Assembly (NCBI RefSeq): GCF_000711955.1
Contig: NZ_JONR01000007.1
Location: 1 to 64,000, forward strand
DNA length: 64,000 bases
Source of the DNA: Nevskia soli DSM 19509
GTDB lineage: Bacteria; Pseudomonadota; Gammaproteobacteria; Nevskiales; Nevskiaceae
Direction of reading: 5' to 3'
The notes beneath the pieces were generated by a model. The model did no database searches. It was not told the DNA's origin and saw only the letters and a program-made list of their open reading frames with translations. Below are positions 1 to 8,440 of this stretch, piece after piece. Each line of letters opens with the position of its first letter. Within the stretch, counting starts at the first letter, position 1. The position numbers and the translations under genes were made by a program.

Positions 1-357
1 GCACCTGCACGACCAGGTGCCCGCCGATCTGGATGTGCATGTCGTGATGGACAACTACGGCACGCACAAGACCCCAGCGGTTCGATCCTGGTTTGCTCGC
101 CACCCGCACTTCAAGCCCCACTTCACGCCCACCTCGGCCTCTTGGATCAACCAAGTCGAACGCTGGTTTGCGGACCTGACCCAGAAACAAATCCGGCGCG
201 GGACGCATCGCAGCACGGTGGCGTTGGAAGCCGCCATCCGTGACTACCTGAATACCTACAACAAAAACCCACGGCCATTCGCTTGGACCAAGTCTGCCGA
301 CGATATCCTCGCTTCCATTAAGAGATTTTGTCAGCGAACTTCTAACTCAGGACACTA
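1..357 (+). mobile_element. Right end of an IS630-family insertion sequence (left part outside window)
   Basis: The window opens inside an insertion sequence whose transposase ends at 358. The last bases, about 328-355, look like a terminal inverted repeat (sequence ending CTAACTCAGGACAC). They are followed by TA at 356-357, which fits the TA target duplication typical of the IS630/Tc1-mariner superfamily. The exact boundary is inferred because the left end is not in the window. Confidence 0.7.
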
Positions 358-358
358 G
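2..358 (+). CDS. IS630-family transposase, C-terminal part (5' truncated by window edge)
   Basis: This is the C-terminal portion of a DDE transposase that cuts and joins the ends of its own element. The frame is open from base 2, so the true start lies upstream; the GTG at 17 is internal. The second catalytic aspartate is visible in the motif VVMDNYGTHK, and the third acidic residue in SWINQVERWF, followed by the QKQIRRG block seen in IS630 proteins. Its TAG stop at 356-358 appears to be completed by the target TA and the flanking G, so the reading frame ends exactly at the element boundary. Nothing suggests the visible part is broken. Confidence 0.85.
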   Translation, partial: HLHDQVPADLDVHVVMDNYGTHKTPAVRSWFARHPHFKPHFTPTSASWINQVERWFADLTQKQIRRGTHRSTVALEAAIRDYLNTYNKNPRPFAWTKSADDILASIKRFCQRTSNSGH

Positions 359-1143
359 CCCGCGCCTGCTTCACCCAGGTCCGCTGCGGCCGCGTCGACG
401 ACGCGCCGCAGCGCGCGGTAGCCTTCCACCAGCCTGGGGCCGGGGCGCCCCAGCCAGGCTTCGGTGATCGGCACGATGCGCTCGTGCCGCAGCGCCGGCA
501 CCTGCTCCCAGCCCGGCCGCCGCCGCACGATCTCCGCGCGGTAGTTCTCCTCCTTCACGCCGCACCAGGACATCACCACCACGTCCGGCGCGGAGGCGAT
601 GATCTGCTCGTCCGTCAGCGGTGCGCTCTTCGCCTCCAGCGCGCCCCAGGGATTGACGCCGCCGGCCAGCGCGATCAGGTCGGTGGCCCAGGACTGCCGC
701 GCCGGCGCAATCACCGGCTTGGGCCACCACTCGATCAGCACCTTCGGCGGCCGCGGCAGCGTCACCCGCGGCATCGCCGCGCGCATCTCCGTCACCAGTT
801 TTTCGCCGCGCTCCGCCACGCCCAGGGCCTGCGCGATGCGGCGGATGTCGCTGTAGATATCCTCCAGGCCCAGCGGGTCGCAGGTGAGGGTGCGCAGGCC
901 TGCCGCTTCCAGTTCGGCGACGATGCGCTCGTGGCCGGGTACGGTCAGCGAGGTCAACACCAGGTCCGGTTTCAGCGCGATCACGCCGGCTACGTCCAGG
1001 TCCAGGTCGCGGCCCAGCTTGGGCAGATCGGCGACGACGGGGGACGGATAATCCGAATCGGTGTCGATGCCGATCAGCAGCTCCGCGCAATCCAGGGCGC
1101 AGACGATTTCGGTGTTGGAGCAGGTATGAGAAAACAGGCGCAT
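355..1143 (-). CDS. Cobalamin-binding protein (BtuF-like periplasmic-binding fold)
   Basis: A 262-residue protein of the type III substrate-binding fold (PBP2/BtuF-like), related to binding proteins for vitamin B12 or iron complexes. The N-terminus RLFSHTCSNTEIVCALDCAE, followed by a GIDTDSDYP segment, is typical of cobalamin-binding proteins that lack a signal peptide, and none is visible here. The partner transporter genes are not next to it. Its TAG stop at 355-357 lies on the junction with the IS630 element, so the original C-terminus may have been a little longer. The length is still normal for the family, and the protein is probably functional. Ligand identity is inferred from family resemblance only. 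Confidence 0.75.
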   Translation of the reverse strand: MRLFSHTCSNTEIVCALDCAELLIGIDTDSDYPSPVVADLPKLGRDLDLDVAGVIALKPDLVLTSLTVPGHERIVAELEAAGLRTLTCDPLGLEDIYSDIRRIAQALGVAERGEKLVTEMRAAMPRVTLPRPPKVLIEWWPKPVIAPARQSWATDLIALAGGVNPWGALEAKSAPLTDEQIIASAPDVVVMSWCGVKEENYRAEIVRRRPGWEQVPALRHERIVPITEAWLGRPGPRLVEGYRALRRVVDAAAADLGEAGAG

Positions 1144-1150
1144 GAAAAGC

Positions 1151-1248
1151 AGTGATTAGTGATTAGTGGTTAGTGGTTAGTGGTTAGTGACCAGTGCTCG
1201 GCGGCTGGAGTGTTTTTACTAACCACTGGCCACTAACCACTAATCACT
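1151..1248. repeat. Heptanucleotide palindromic repeat, copy 1
   Basis: The left arm (1151-1196) is a run of 7-base units: AGTGATT twice, AGTGGTT three times, AGTGACC, then AGTG. The right arm (1218-1248) is its inverted complement with the same 7-base period. A short unrelated loop separates them. Two related copies lie at 9550-9637 and 26167-26268. The right-hand end ACTAACCACTAATCACT is the same in all three. The copy sits directly upstream of the rnpB promoter. Confidence 0.9.
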
Positions 1249-1276
1249 CCGCACGGGATCATTGGTGGCGTCGGAG

Positions 1277-1282
1277 TACAAT
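1277..1282 (+). promoter_or_regulatory. Probable -10 box of rnpB
   Basis: TACAAT lies 7 bases upstream of the predicted 5' end of the RNase P RNA, the right distance for a sigma-70 -10 element. No good -35 hexamer is visible at 17 bases. The region upstream of the -10 runs into the palindromic repeat. Confidence 0.5.
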
Positions 1283-1289
1283 GTGCCGG

Positions 1290-1695
1290 GGAGCCAACCA
1301 GACAACCGCCGCCGCCAGCGTTTCGACGTGAAGCGGGAGAGGAAAGTCCGGGCTCCGCAGGGCAGTGTGCCAGTTAACGGCTGGGCGGCGTGAGCCGACG
1401 GAAAGTGCCACAGAGAACGAACCGCCTAAGTCCCGCAAGGGGCCGGCAAGGGTGAAAAGGTGCGGTAAGAGCGCACCGCGTCCCTGGTAACAGGGGCGGC
1501 ACGGAAAACCCCACACGGAGCAAGGCCAAATAGGGAAGGTGGGCTCGCCGCAGCAATGCGCGACCCGACGCGCGGCCCGCGCGCCTTCCGGGTAGGCTGC
1601 TGGAGACGTCGGGTGACCGCCGTCCTAGAGGAATGGTTGTCTCGGCGCCGCAAGGCCGCTAGACAGAACCCGGCTTATAGGTTGGCTCCCCACTT
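1290..1695 (+). ncRNA. rnpB: RNase P RNA, bacterial class A
   Basis: This is the catalytic RNA of RNase P, which trims tRNA 5' leaders. Conserved blocks are easy to read: the 5' helix strand GGAGCCAACCAGAC; GAGGAAAGTCCGGGCTCC near 1340; GGTGCGGTAAGAGCGCACCG near 1460; ACGGAGCAAGGCCAAATAGG near 1520; and the 3' ACAGAACCCGGCTTATAG near 1665, followed by GGTTGGCTCC, which pairs with the 5' strand. Ends are set by analogy with the E. coli RNA and may be off by a few bases. Short reading frames across it are shadows. Position between an unrelated gene and mraZ matches pseudomonad genomes. Confidence 0.96.
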
Positions 1696-1706
1696 CTTCC
1701 CACCGC

Positions 1707-1740
1707 GGGCGGCGCAGCAGCGCCGCCCCGCCGCTGTTTT
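1707..1740 (+). terminator. Possible rnpB terminator hairpin
   Basis: GGGCGGCG (1707-1714) can pair with CGCCGCCC (1721-1728) around a CAGCAG loop. A run of four T follows at 1737-1740, rather far from the stem, so this is a weak call. Confidence 0.3.
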
Positions 1741-1964
1741 GCGGTCGGATGGATGCTTAAAAGCAGGGTTTTACCCCGCAAAGTGGGGTAGCCGCCCTTT
1801 CCGACGGTAAATCCAATCGTGACGAAAGTCGCCTTGCGGCTGCCCGGAATGGGGCATCCGGAGAGGTAATTACTTTAAGTAACTTTTCTAAGTGGCTGTT
1901 TTTACAGCAATGTGTCCGCACTGGGTATTTGCACGTAAGCCCTTGTCCGGACAGGAAATAATCC
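1741..1964. other. Upstream region of mraZ without a recognisable gene
   Basis: No gene is seen here. A small palindrome, TACCCCGCAAAGTGGGGTA, lies at 1772-1790 and could form a hairpin. The stretch at 1866-1890 is AT-rich, unlike its surroundings, and could act as an upstream promoter element for the mra promoter. Confidence 0.4.
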
Positions 1965-1993
1965 TTGCCGGGTGGTTTTCAGTGGATTATAGT
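1965..1993 (+). promoter_or_regulatory. Sigma-70 promoter of the dcw operon (Pmra)
   Basis: A -35 element TTGCCG (1965-1970) and a -10 element TATAGT (1988-1993) are separated by exactly 17 bases. Transcription would start near 2000, leaving a leader of about 60 bases before mraZ. The promoter is embedded in the MraZ-box array, as expected if MraZ represses it. It is probably the main promoter for the downstream division and cell-wall genes. Confidence 0.7.
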
Positions 1994-2047
1994 GGGGTGT
2001 GAGGGAGTCCAGTGGATGATCTTGGGCGCCTATTGACCATTTTGGGG
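1973..2047 (+). promoter_or_regulatory. MraZ operator array (10-bp-spaced TGGGN-like boxes)
   Basis: Boxes start at exact 10-base steps: TGGTT 1973, TGGAT 1983, TGGGG 1993, GGGAG 2003, TGGAT 2013, TGGGC 2023, TTGAC 2033 (degenerate) and TGGGG 2043. The E. coli MraZ site is three TGGGN direct repeats with 5-base spacers, which is the same 10-base period. The array here covers the promoter spacer, the -10 box, the start site and most of the leader. The direct match to MraZ binding is inferred. Confidence 0.7.
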
Positions 2048-2061
2048 CACACCCGCGCGCA

Positions 2062-2490
2062 ATGTTTGCCGGTTCCAACAAGCTGACGATAGACGATAAG
2101 GGCCGCCTCGCGGTCCCCGCCCGTCTGCGCACGCAATTGGCCGACGAATACGGCAAGCAGATTGCCATCACCCTCGGGCCGGAGTGCATCGAGGTGTACC
2201 CGGCGGCGGTGTTCCGCCGCATCGCCGAAGCCATCCCGAAGATCCAGGATCGTGCCAAGCGCATGCTGATGCAGCGCCTGTTCGTCGGTTATGCCGTGGA
2301 GTCGGAGCTGGACGCGCAGGGCCGCGTGGTGGTGCCGACCATCCTGCGCGAGCTGAAGCAGCTCGGCACGGACGTGGTGCTGGTGGGGCAGATCGACCAT
2401 TTCGAACTGTGGTCCGAGGCGCAGTGGACCGCGTCGACCAGCGAGGCGCAGGCAAGCTATGCCGATGCCTACGCGGCGCTGAACCTGTAA
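2062..2490 (+). CDS. mraZ: Transcriptional regulator MraZ
   Basis: A 142-residue protein with two SpoVT/AbrB-like half domains. Each carries the family signature: DDKGRLAVPARLR near residues 11-23, and DAQGRVVVPTILRE near 84-97. MraZ proteins form rings that bind repeated boxes in their own promoter and repress the dcw operon, and the matching box array lies immediately upstream. The ATG at 2062 is chosen because the MFAGSNKLTID start aligns with other MraZ proteins. No clear Shine-Dalgarno sequence precedes it, so translation may be inefficient. The TAA stop overlaps an ATG (TAATG) that opens an 18-codon frame ending just before rsmH. Confidence 0.95.
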   Translation: MFAGSNKLTIDDKGRLAVPARLRTQLADEYGKQIAITLGPECIEVYPAAVFRRIAEAIPKIQDRAKRMLMQRLFVGYAVESELDAQGRVVVPTILRELKQLGTDVVLVGQIDHFELWSEAQWTASTSEAQASYADAYAALNL

Positions 2491-2550
2491 TGGGGCCGCG
2501 CCGTGCAAAGCGTTTTGCCCGTTACGCCACAAGCACGGGGCACTAGCCGG

Positions 2551-3438
2551 ATGCTCAGCCACCGGCCAGTGATGCTCGCGGAAGCCCTGGCCGGACTCGC
2601 CGTCCACGCCGGGGGAATCTATGTGGACGGGACCTATGGCCGCGGCGGCCATAGCGGCGCCATCCTCGACGCGTTGCAGGGCAGCGGCATGCTGCACGCC
2701 ATGGACCGCGATCCGGCGGCCGTCGCGGAAGCCTGGAAGCAGCATGCGGGCGCTCCGAATTTCCGCATCCACGCGCGCAACTTCGCCGAAGTGCAGTCGC
2801 TGGCGTCCGAGCTGGACCTGGTCGGGCGCATCGACGGCCTGCTGCTCGACTTGGGCGTCTCCAGCCCGCAATTCGACGATGCCACGCGCGGCTTCAGCTT
2901 CGCCAACGATGGCCCCCTGGATATGCGGATGGATCCGCAGTCCGGCGAATCCGCCGCGCAATGGCTGGCCCGCGCCAAGGACGAGGAGATCGCCGACGTG
3001 CTGTGGCGTTTCGGCGACGAGCGCAACAGCCGCCGCATCGCGCGGCGCATCGTCGACACGCGCGGCGAGACGCCGATCACCAGTACCGCCCAGCTGGCGG
3101 CGCTGATCGCCACGGTGCCGGGCCCGCGCAGCCACAAGATCCATCCGGCCACGCGCAGCTTCCAGGCCATCCGCATCCACATCAACGGCGAGCTGTCCGC
3201 GCTCGAGGCGGCGCTGGCGGCATCGCCCGCCCTGCTGGCGCCGGGCGGCCGCATCGCCGTGATCAGCTTCCATTCGCTGGAAGACCGCATGGTCAAGCGC
3301 TTCCTGCGCGACCATGCGCGCGGCGATGCGCCGGTGTTCAAGCTGCTCGGCCGGGCACAGATGCCGACGGACGAGGAAATCGCCGTCAATCCCCGCGCGC
3401 GCAGCGCGGTGCTGCGCGTGGCGGAGCGCCTGCCTTGA
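2551..3438 (+). CDS. rsmH: 16S rRNA (cytosine1402-N4)-methyltransferase RsmH (MraW)
   Basis: This SAM-dependent enzyme N4-methylates C1402 in the ribosomal P site. The start at 2551 gives MLSHRPVMLAEAL, which aligns with family N-termini; a GTG at 2503 would add 16 atypical residues. Visible signatures are the SAM-binding loop VDGTYGRGGHS (about residues 25-35), DGLLLDLGVSSPQ, the RGFSF and GPLDMRMD motifs, and a C-terminal VISFHSLEDRMVK block. The length of 295 residues is close to normal. Its TGA stop overlaps the TTG start of ftsL, implying coupled translation. Confidence 0.95.
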   Translation: MLSHRPVMLAEALAGLAVHAGGIYVDGTYGRGGHSGAILDALQGSGMLHAMDRDPAAVAEAWKQHAGAPNFRIHARNFAEVQSLASELDLVGRIDGLLLDLGVSSPQFDDATRGFSFANDGPLDMRMDPQSGESAAQWLARAKDEEIADVLWRFGDERNSRRIARRIVDTRGETPITSTAQLAALIATVPGPRSHKIHPATRSFQAIRIHINGELSALEAALAASPALLAPGGRIAVISFHSLEDRMVKRFLRDHARGDAPVFKLLGRAQMPTDEEIAVNPRARSAVLRVAERLP

Positions 3439-3770
3439 GCGCCTCGCCTAACAACCGAGCCGGCGGCAGCGGCGGCACCTTCACGCCCCTGCTGCTCGGC
3501 GTGCTGGTGATGATTTCCGCGGTTGCGGTGGTGCAGGTCAAGCAGCACAGCCGCAACCTGACCACGCGCCTCGACGGCCAGCGCCAGGAGCGCGAACGCC
3601 TGCAGCTGGAATGGGCGCAGCTGCAACTCGAACAGGCCACGCTGGCGCAGCACGGCCGCGTCGACGAGCTGGCGCGCAGCCAGTTCGGCATGGTCGATCC
3701 GCTCGATTACCAGATCGTCTCCGAGGTGCCGGCTCCCGGCGTGCCCGCGGTCATGGGGAAGCCGCAGTGA
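3435..3770 (+). CDS. ftsL: Cell division protein FtsL
   Basis: A 111-residue bitopic inner-membrane protein that forms the FtsQLB complex and helps activate FtsWI. It has a short cytoplasmic N-terminus, one membrane segment (TPLLLGVLVMISAVAVVQV, about residues 16-34), and a periplasmic coiled coil rich in Q, E, R and L. A conserved C-terminal segment VDELARSQFGMVDP follows. The proposed start is TTG at 3435, overlapping the rsmH stop as TTGA. No ATG or GTG upstream of the membrane segment is available in this frame downstream of the rsmH end, so the TTG start is well supported by position. The stop overlaps the GTG of ftsI. Confidence 0.88.
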   Translation: MSASPNNRAGGSGGTFTPLLLGVLVMISAVAVVQVKQHSRNLTTRLDGQRQERERLQLEWAQLQLEQATLAQHGRVDELARSQFGMVDPLDYQIVSEVPAPGVPAVMGKPQ

Positions 3771-5530
3771 GCGCCGCCTTCAAGCTGCGCCCGGACAAGC
3801 CCGGCAACTGGCGCCGCCAGGCGGCGCTGGGCCTGATGGCCGTATTCGCCGTGGCGGTGCTGGGCCGCGCCTTCTACCTGCAGGTGGTGGAGAACGATTT
3901 CCTCACCCGCGAGGGCAACAAGCGCCAGGTGCGCACGGTGGCGCTGCAGGCCAACCGCGGCGCGGTGCGCGACCGCAACGGCGAGCCGCTGGCGCTGTCG
4001 GCGCCGGTCGACTCCATCTGGGTGGTGCCCTCCGACCTGCTCGACGCGCCGCCCTACGTGGTGGCCATGTCCAAGCTGCTCGGCGTCTCCTCGCGCGAGC
4101 TGGAAGGTTTCCTGCGCGAGCGCTCCGACCGCCAGTTCGTCTACCTCAAGCGCCAGATCGATCCGGACGAGGCCAAGCGCTTCATGGCGCTGGGCGCGCC
4201 CGGCGTGTTCTCGCAGCGCGAGTACCGCCGCTATTACCCGGCCGGCGAAGTGGCGGCCCACGTGGTGGGCTTCTGCGACATCGACGGCAAGGGCCAGGAA
4301 GGCATCGAGGCGGCGCAGGATGCGGCGATGCGCGGCACACCCGGTTCGCGCCGCGTGATCCGCGACCGCGCCGGCCACGTCATCGAGGACACCGACGACT
4401 ACACCCAGGCGCAGCCGGGGCAGGACGTCAACCTGACGCTCGACCTGCGCCTGCAATACCTGGCCTACCGCGAGCTGAAGAGCGCGGTGGAATCGAACCA
4501 GGCCAAGGGCGGCCTGATCGTGGTGGCGGATGCGCATAGCGGCGACATCCTGGCCCTGGCCAGCCAGCCGGGCTACAACCCCAACCGCGCCGACGACCGC
4601 GATTCCGGCGGTCTGCGCAACCGCGCGGTGGTGGACAGCTTCGAGCCGGGCTCGACCATCAAGCCCCTGCTGATCTCGCAGGCGCTGGAAACCCACGCCA
4701 TCCCGGCCGACATCCATATCGACACCGGCCCGGGCTTCTTCAAGGTCGGCGCGCTGACCGTGCACGACGTGCATCCCGAAGGCGAGATCGACCTGGCCCT
4801 GCTGCTGGCCAAGTCGAGCAACGTCGGCGCCGCCAAGGTGGGCCTGATCATGGGCCCCGAGTCGGTGTGGACCGGCTACCAGAAGTTCGGCATCGGCGAG
4901 CCGGTCGGTTCGGGCCTGCCGGGCGAGGCCAGCGGCGTGCTGCGCAAATACAACGACTGGGGGCAGATCGCCACCGCCACGGCTTCTTACGGCTACGGCC
5001 TTACCGTCAACGCCCTGCAACTGGTGCGCGCCTATACCGGCATCGCCAACGATGGCCTGATGCCGCAGCTGTCGATCCTGCATCGCGACCACGAGATCCC
5101 CGCGCAGCGCGTCATCTCGGCGCAGACCGCGCGCACCATGCGCCAGCTGCTCGAGGGCGTGGTCAACAAGGGCGGCTCCGCCGTGCGCGGCATGGTTGCC
5201 GGCTACCGCGTCGCCGGCAAGACCGGCACGGTGCGCAAGAACGCCAACGGCAGCTACATCGAAGGCCATCACCAAGCGGTGTTCATCGGCATGCTGCCGG
5301 CAGAGCATCCGCGCCTGGTCAGCCTGGTGATGATCGACGATCCCAGCGGCGACGATTACTACGGCGGCGCGGTGTCGGCGCCGGTGTTCGCGCGGGTCAT
5401 GGCCGGCGCCGCGCGCCTGCTGCAGATTCCGCCCGACATCTCGCCGCAGGCGCCGCAGCTGCAGACCGCCGGCGCCGCGGCGATGACCGCCGCGCCGGGC
5501 ATCGCGCTGGGCGCCGGGGTGCATCCTTGA
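3767..5530 (+). CDS. ftsI: Peptidoglycan D,D-transpeptidase FtsI (PBP3)
   Basis: The septum-specific class B penicillin-binding protein, which cross-links glycan strands made by FtsW. The chosen GTG at 3767 overlaps the ftsL stop (GTGA) and yields 587 residues. A membrane anchor (AALGLMAVFAVAVLGRAFYL) lies near residues 19-38. The PBP dimer domain follows (RGAVRDRNGEPLA), then the transpeptidase domain with S296-x-x-K (GSTIK), SSN at 350-352 and KTG at 485-487. All catalytic motifs are intact. The protein ends with an Ala/Pro-rich tail. Its TGA overlaps the proposed TTG start of murE. Confidence 0.95.
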   Translation: MSAAFKLRPDKPGNWRRQAALGLMAVFAVAVLGRAFYLQVVENDFLTREGNKRQVRTVALQANRGAVRDRNGEPLALSAPVDSIWVVPSDLLDAPPYVVAMSKLLGVSSRELEGFLRERSDRQFVYLKRQIDPDEAKRFMALGAPGVFSQREYRRYYPAGEVAAHVVGFCDIDGKGQEGIEAAQDAAMRGTPGSRRVIRDRAGHVIEDTDDYTQAQPGQDVNLTLDLRLQYLAYRELKSAVESNQAKGGLIVVADAHSGDILALASQPGYNPNRADDRDSGGLRNRAVVDSFEPGSTIKPLLISQALETHAIPADIHIDTGPGFFKVGALTVHDVHPEGEIDLALLLAKSSNVGAAKVGLIMGPESVWTGYQKFGIGEPVGSGLPGEASGVLRKYNDWGQIATATASYGYGLTVNALQLVRAYTGIANDGLMPQLSILHRDHEIPAQRVISAQTARTMRQLLEGVVNKGGSAVRGMVAGYRVAGKTGTVRKNANGSYIEGHHQAVFIGMLPAEHPRLVSLVMIDDPSGDDYYGGAVSAPVFARVMAGAARLLQIPPDISPQAPQLQTAGAAAMTAAPGIALGAGVHP

Positions 5531-7035
5531 ACGCGGCCCTGGTGACGCGCCCCTTGCGCAGCCTGCTGCAAGGCCTCGCCGATGGCGTGCCCGACATGGT
5601 GGTGACCGGCGTCGAGCTGGACAGCCGCCGCGTGGTGCCGGGCAGCCTGTTCCTGGCGGCGCGCGGCCAGGCCCGTCACGGCCTGGCCTTCGCCGGCGAA
5701 GCGCTCAAGCGCGGCGCCATCGCCATCGCCTGGGAGCCGAGCGACGAGGTCGCGCCGCCGCAGTACGAGGTGGCGACCGTGCCGGTCGTAGGTCTCGGCG
5801 CGCAGGCCGGCGAGATCGCCGCGCGCTTCTGGCGTCATCCCAGCCGCGAACTGTTCACGGTGGGCATCACCGGCACCGACGGCAAGACTTCCACCGCGCA
5901 TTTGGTGGCGCAGGCGCTGGATCGCCTGGGCCTGCCCTGCGCCTATTTCGGCACGCTCGGCTATGGCCGCCTCGGCCGCCTGATCGACGCGACGCACACC
6001 ACGCCCGACCCGGTGCGCCTGCAACGCCTGCTGGCGGAGCAGCGCGAAGCCGGCGCGCGCGCCTGCGCCATGGAAGTGTCCTCGCACGCGCTCGACCAGG
6101 GCCGTGTCACCGGCGTCGAATTCGACGTGGCGGTGCTGACCAATGTCGGGCGCGACCACCTGGACTACCACGGCACCATCGAGAACTACGCGGCGGCCAA
6201 GCGGCGCCTGTTCAGCTGGCCCGGCCTGAAGGCCGCGGTGCTGAACCGCGACGATGCGCATGCCGCCGAATGGGCGCGCACCCTGGTGGGCGACGCCGAG
6301 GTGACGCTGTACGGCATCGGCGGCGAAGTCCCGGCGCGCGGGCGCTATGTGCTGGCGGCCGACGTGGTGCTGCACGGTGCCGGCCTGCGCTTCGACGTGC
6401 GCAGTTCCTGGGGCGAGGCGCGCATCGACAGCCGCCTGCTCGGCCGCTTCAACGTCTACAACCTGCTGGCCGCGCTGGCCAGCCTGCTGCATCAGGGGGT
6501 GGCCCTGCAGGACGCTGCAGCGGCATTGGCCGCCTGCGGCACCGTGCCGGGCCGCATCGAAGGTTTCCGTGCAGCCGCGGGCGATGCGCCGCTGGTGGTG
6601 GTGGACTACGCCCATACGCCGCAGGCGCTGACCCAGGTATTGCAGGCGCTGCGCGCGCACACCGCCGGCAGGCTGCATTGCGTATTCGGCTGCGGCGGCG
6701 ACCGCGACCGCGGCAAGCGCCCGTTGATGGGCCTGGCTGCGGCGGAACTGGCCGATGTGGCGATCGTCACCGACGACAATCCGCGCGGCGAGAATCCGGC
6801 CGGCATCGTGGCGGAAATCCTCGGCGGCATTCCGGCGGCGATGATGGATCGCGTCAGCGTCGAGCATGACCGCGCGCGCGCCATCGAACGCGCCGTGCGC
6901 GGCGCCGGTGCCGGCGACGTGGTGCTGATCGCCGGCAAGGGCCACGAGGACTACCAGATCTACGGCAGCGAACGGCGCGATTTTTCCGACCGCGCGTTCG
7001 TGGCGCAGTTGCTCGGCCTCGAGGTGCGCGCATGA
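5527..7035 (+). CDS. murE: UDP-MurNAc-L-Ala-D-Glu--meso-diaminopimelate ligase MurE
   Basis: This cytoplasmic ATP-dependent ligase adds meso-diaminopimelate to the growing stem peptide. The P-loop reads GITGTDGKTS, and the substrate motif DDNPRGENP marks a diaminopimelate rather than a lysine enzyme. The Mur ligase N-terminal, central and C-terminal domains are all present across 502 residues. The start is uncertain: TTG at 5527 overlaps the ftsI stop (TTGA), matching the ftsL junction, while GTG at 5542 is a slightly shorter alternative. The stop overlaps the ATG of murF. Confidence 0.95.
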   Translation: MNAALVTRPLRSLLQGLADGVPDMVVTGVELDSRRVVPGSLFLAARGQARHGLAFAGEALKRGAIAIAWEPSDEVAPPQYEVATVPVVGLGAQAGEIAARFWRHPSRELFTVGITGTDGKTSTAHLVAQALDRLGLPCAYFGTLGYGRLGRLIDATHTTPDPVRLQRLLAEQREAGARACAMEVSSHALDQGRVTGVEFDVAVLTNVGRDHLDYHGTIENYAAAKRRLFSWPGLKAAVLNRDDAHAAEWARTLVGDAEVTLYGIGGEVPARGRYVLAADVVLHGAGLRFDVRSSWGEARIDSRLLGRFNVYNLLAALASLLHQGVALQDAAAALAACGTVPGRIEGFRAAAGDAPLVVVDYAHTPQALTQVLQALRAHTAGRLHCVFGCGGDRDRGKRPLMGLAAAELADVAIVTDDNPRGENPAGIVAEILGGIPAAMMDRVSVEHDRARAIERAVRGAGAGDVVLIAGKGHEDYQIYGSERRDFSDRAFVAQLLGLEVRA

Positions 7036-8440
7036 GTGCCGCCACGCAGAGCGCAGGCCCCATGGAGCACCTGTCCGACCTGGCGCGCCGCATCGGCGGC
7101 AGCCTGCTGGGCGAGGATGCGGCCTTCGCGCGCGTCGTCACCGACACGCGCCAGCTGCGGCCGGGCGATCTGTTCGTGGCGCTGAAGGGCGAGCGCTTCG
7201 ACGGTCATGACTACGTGTTGCGCGCCGCCAGCCTCGGCGCCACCGGCTCGCTGGTGTCACAGGCGGTTTCGGGCGCTCCGTCGCAGGTCCTGGCCGCCGA
7301 TACCCTGGGCGCGCTGCAGGCCTATGCGAGGAGCTGGCGTGCGGATTTCACCCTGCCGGTGATCGGCGTGACCGGCAGCAGCGGCAAGACCACCACCAAG
7401 CAGATGCTGGCGGCGGTCTGCGCCGCGCGCGGGCCGGTGCTGTCCACCGAGGGCAACCTCAACAATCACATCGGCCTGCCCCTGACGCTGCTGCGGCTGC
7501 GCGAGGGATACCGCAGCGCGGTGATCGAGATGGGCGCCAGCGCCGGCGGCGAGATCGCGCTGCTGGCCGACCTGGCGCGGCCGGACATCGGCATCGTGAC
7601 CCAGGCCGGCGACGCGCACCTGGAAGGTTTCGGTTCGCGCGAAGGCGTGGCGCGCGGCAAGGGTGAACTGTTCACCGCGCTCGGCGGCCGCGGCGTCGCG
7701 GTGATCAATCGCGACGACGCCTATTTCGATCTCTGGCGCGAACTGGCCGGCGGCAGCACCGTGCTCAGCTTCGGCCTGTCGCCGCAGGCGAATGTACGCG
7801 CCGAGAACATTCACGGCGAGCCGGAGCATGCACCGACCGCCAGTGTCTTCACCCTGATCACGCCGCAGGGCCGCGCCCGCGTCGAGCTGCCGCTGCCGGG
7901 GCGCCACAACGTCCTCAACGCGCTGAGCGCCGCCGCCGCCGGCCTCGCGCTGGGTCTCGATGTCGCGGCGATCGCCGCCGGCCTCGCCGAAGTGCGCCCC
8001 GTGGCGGGCCGCCTCAACTGGCTGGGCACGCCGCAGGGCGCGCGCCTGCTCGACGACAGTTACAACGCCAATCCCACCAGCCTGCGCGCCGCGCTCGACC
8101 TGCTGGCCGGCTTGCCCGGCAACCGCTGGCTGGTGCTGGGCGATATGCGCGAGCTGGGCGGCGACGAGGCGGCGATCCACGAAGAGGCCGGCCGCACCGC
8201 GCGCGCCCTGGGCATCGACCGGCTCTATACCGTCGGCGCGCTGGCGCAGCATGCGGCGGCGGGCTTCGGCGCGCAGGCGTATCACTTCCCCACCGCCGAA
8301 GCCCTGATCGAAGCGCTGCGCGACGAGCTTGCCGCGGCCGACGCCGCCAAGGTCTCGCTGCTGGTCAAGGGTTCGCGTTCTTCCCGCATGGAGCGCGTCG
8401 TCGCCGCGCTGACCGGCACTACCGTGGCCGAGGCCCACTG

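Noticed and set aside
1556..1810. 84-codon plus-strand frame and three minus-strand frames across 1259-1653
   Set aside because: They lie on the RNase P RNA gene and show no protein family features.
2503..2550. GTG at 2503 as the start of rsmH
   Set aside because: It would add 16 residues not found in RsmH; ATG 2551 aligns with the family.
3707..6945. Long antisense frames opposite ftsI, murE and other dcw genes (up to 605 codons)
   Set aside because: Arg/His/Gln/Ala-rich shadows caused by high GC at third codon positions of the real genes; no start signals or motifs.
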